From the NCBI GenBank assembly GCA_964443875.1, contig CAYUET010000008.1, positions 42,691 to 106,690 of the forward strand: 64,000 nt of DNA. The letters run 5' to 3'. Position 1 is the first letter of the stretch, and each line of letters starts with the position of its first letter. The notes beneath the pieces are model-generated. The model saw nothing but the letters and a program-made list of their open reading frames with translations, did no database searches and was not told the origin of the DNA. A program made the translations under genes and the position numbers. This document shows, one piece after another, positions 63,614-64,000 of this stretch. This stretch comes from CAYUET01 sp964443875. Its GTDB lineage: Bacteria > Auribacterota > JAFGBW01.

Positions 63614-63693
63614 TTCAAATTATGCACCTATCTAGAGCTTGTCCCAATTATTCATTGAAGCCTTGAAATCAAGGATGCACAGGAAATAAAAAA

Positions 63694-63725
63694 GGGCAAA
63701 GCGATCGAAAAACGATACTTTGCCC
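63694..63725. terminator. Strong hairpin before the transposase gene
   Basis: GGGCAAAG (63694-63701) pairs perfectly with CTTTGCCC (63718-63725), with an inner ATCG/CGAT over a loop of five A. It lacks a long T run and may block read-through into the transposase gene or be part of the element end. Confidence 0.45.
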
Positions 63726-63729
63726 AAAA

Positions 63730-63775
63730 TTGATGTGTTATAACCTTTAATCATCACAAAAAAGGAACACATCAA
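63730..63775 (+). promoter_or_regulatory. Inverted repeat enclosing the transposase ribosome-binding site
   Basis: TTGATGTGTT (63730-63739) is the exact inverse complement of AACACATCAA (63766-63775), whose last A starts the ATG. The AAGGA Shine-Dalgarno (63761-63766) lies at the loop-stem edge. Long read-in transcripts would fold and hide the start, a known way insertion sequences avoid activation from outside promoters. Confidence 0.5.
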
Positions 63776-64000
63776 TGATAAGAATAATACCCGAACAGAT
63801 AGAATTTAGTCCAGCACTTCCTGTAGTAATCGGCAATATGGATTATCAGGCATTTGAAAGACGACTGATAAGAATCAATGAAATGCTATGCATAAGCGGA
63901 ATCGAAGTAAGATTTATTGAAGGAAAGCTAAAAAAATATCGATTACAAAAAGGGAAAGGACAGAAGTCCATTCAACCGATGCTGAGGCGGGCTTTAAGGT
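63775..64000 (+). CDS. Transposase, N-terminal fragment (runs off the window)
   Basis: The first 75 codons are seen: MIRIIPEQIEFSPALP, then GNMDYQAFERRLIRINEML, then a basic K-L-K-K-Y-R-L-Q-K-G-K-G. An AAGGA ribosome site, upstream inverted repeats and intergenic position support an insertion-sequence transposase, but the catalytic DDE part is outside the window and the family is not assigned. The element's left end may lie near 63630-63660. Its coding strand is opposite to the glycan island. Confidence 0.5.
   Translation, partial: MIRIIPEQIEFSPALPVVIGNMDYQAFERRLIRINEMLCISGIEVRFIEGKLKKYRLQKGKGQKSIQPMLRRALR

Larger units (their letters stand above)
63253..63775. other. Long intergenic region before the insertion sequence
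   Basis: About 520 bp with no convincing gene. It is AT-rich near the ATPase gene. It contains a short palindrome, a palindromic dispersed-repeat-like element at 63576-63613, and the putative left end of an insertion sequence with two inverted repeats. The segment 63291-63575 shows nothing further that I can identify. Confidence 0.6.

Overview
The window is one contiguous bacterial chromosome segment of moderate GC, becoming visibly AT-richer in parts of its right half. The encoded Mfd, TyrRS, RecC, a CCA-encoding tRNA-Phe and a large two-transmembrane chemoreceptor indicate a Gram-negative-type bacterium. No rRNA or unique phylum marker is present, so the lineage stays open. The odd 584-residue protein at 19276-21030 hints at spirochaetes, and a short palindromic repeat near 63.6 kb hints at Desulfobacterota or other uncultured lineages. 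Both hints are weak.

Layout. (1) 0-9.6 kb is housekeeping: tyrS (+), then on the minus strand a dgt-recC-mazG group, tRNA-Phe, and an aminotransferase followed by a TMTC-like membrane protein with TPR repeats. (2) 9.67-17.7 kb is a compact plus-strand chemosensory operon, cheW-mcp-cheA(REC)-cheB-cheW-cheR(TPR), with no separate cheY and no flagellar genes in view. (3) 17.8-25.8 kb on the minus strand holds a sugar-kinase-like phosphotransferase, a DUF192 protein, a degenerate radical-SAM/SPASM-like protein, mfd, and a DmeF-type cation efflux gene paired with a MarR regulator. Two near-identical palindromes overlie the -35 and -10 of the efflux promoter. (4) 25.8-60.3 kb is a glycan or glycosylation island: one plus-strand methyltransferase-kinase fusion facing about 33 kb of 29 tightly packed, often overlapping minus-strand genes. 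(5) 60.3-64 kb is accessory: an AlbA_2/ATPase-like regulator and an AAA/DUF4143 ATPase, a structured ~107-bp repeat present twice, a palindromic intergenic repeat, and the left part of an insertion sequence running off the window.

The island is the most unusual part. It encodes eleven glycosyltransferases (nine with recognised motifs throughout, plus a DxD protein and a two-headed enzyme), eight methyltransferases or methyltransferase fusions, two adjacent radical SAM enzymes, a MiaB-like radical SAM protein, DegT aminotransferase, WbqC, GNAT and FemAB-like acyltransferases, and two beta-propeller proteins. At least five glycosyltransferases of different catalytic families (GT2 and GT4) carry the same C-terminal helical/TPR-like module, with a recurring FH(L/I)GE signature and a P-x-H-x-K-A end. 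No Wzx flippase, Wzy polymerase, priming transferase, Wzm/Wzt exporter or nucleotide-sugar synthesis set is visible. GT2-TPR fusions are known from peptide/protein glycosyltransferases such as SunS. I therefore infer, without proof, a cytoplasmic protein-glycosylation system (for example of flagellin or another surface protein) with methylated and N-acylated amino sugars. A surface polysaccharide locus with its export genes elsewhere is the main alternative. One island gene is broken by a single-base slip in a T tract, which could be phase variation, decay or a sequence error.
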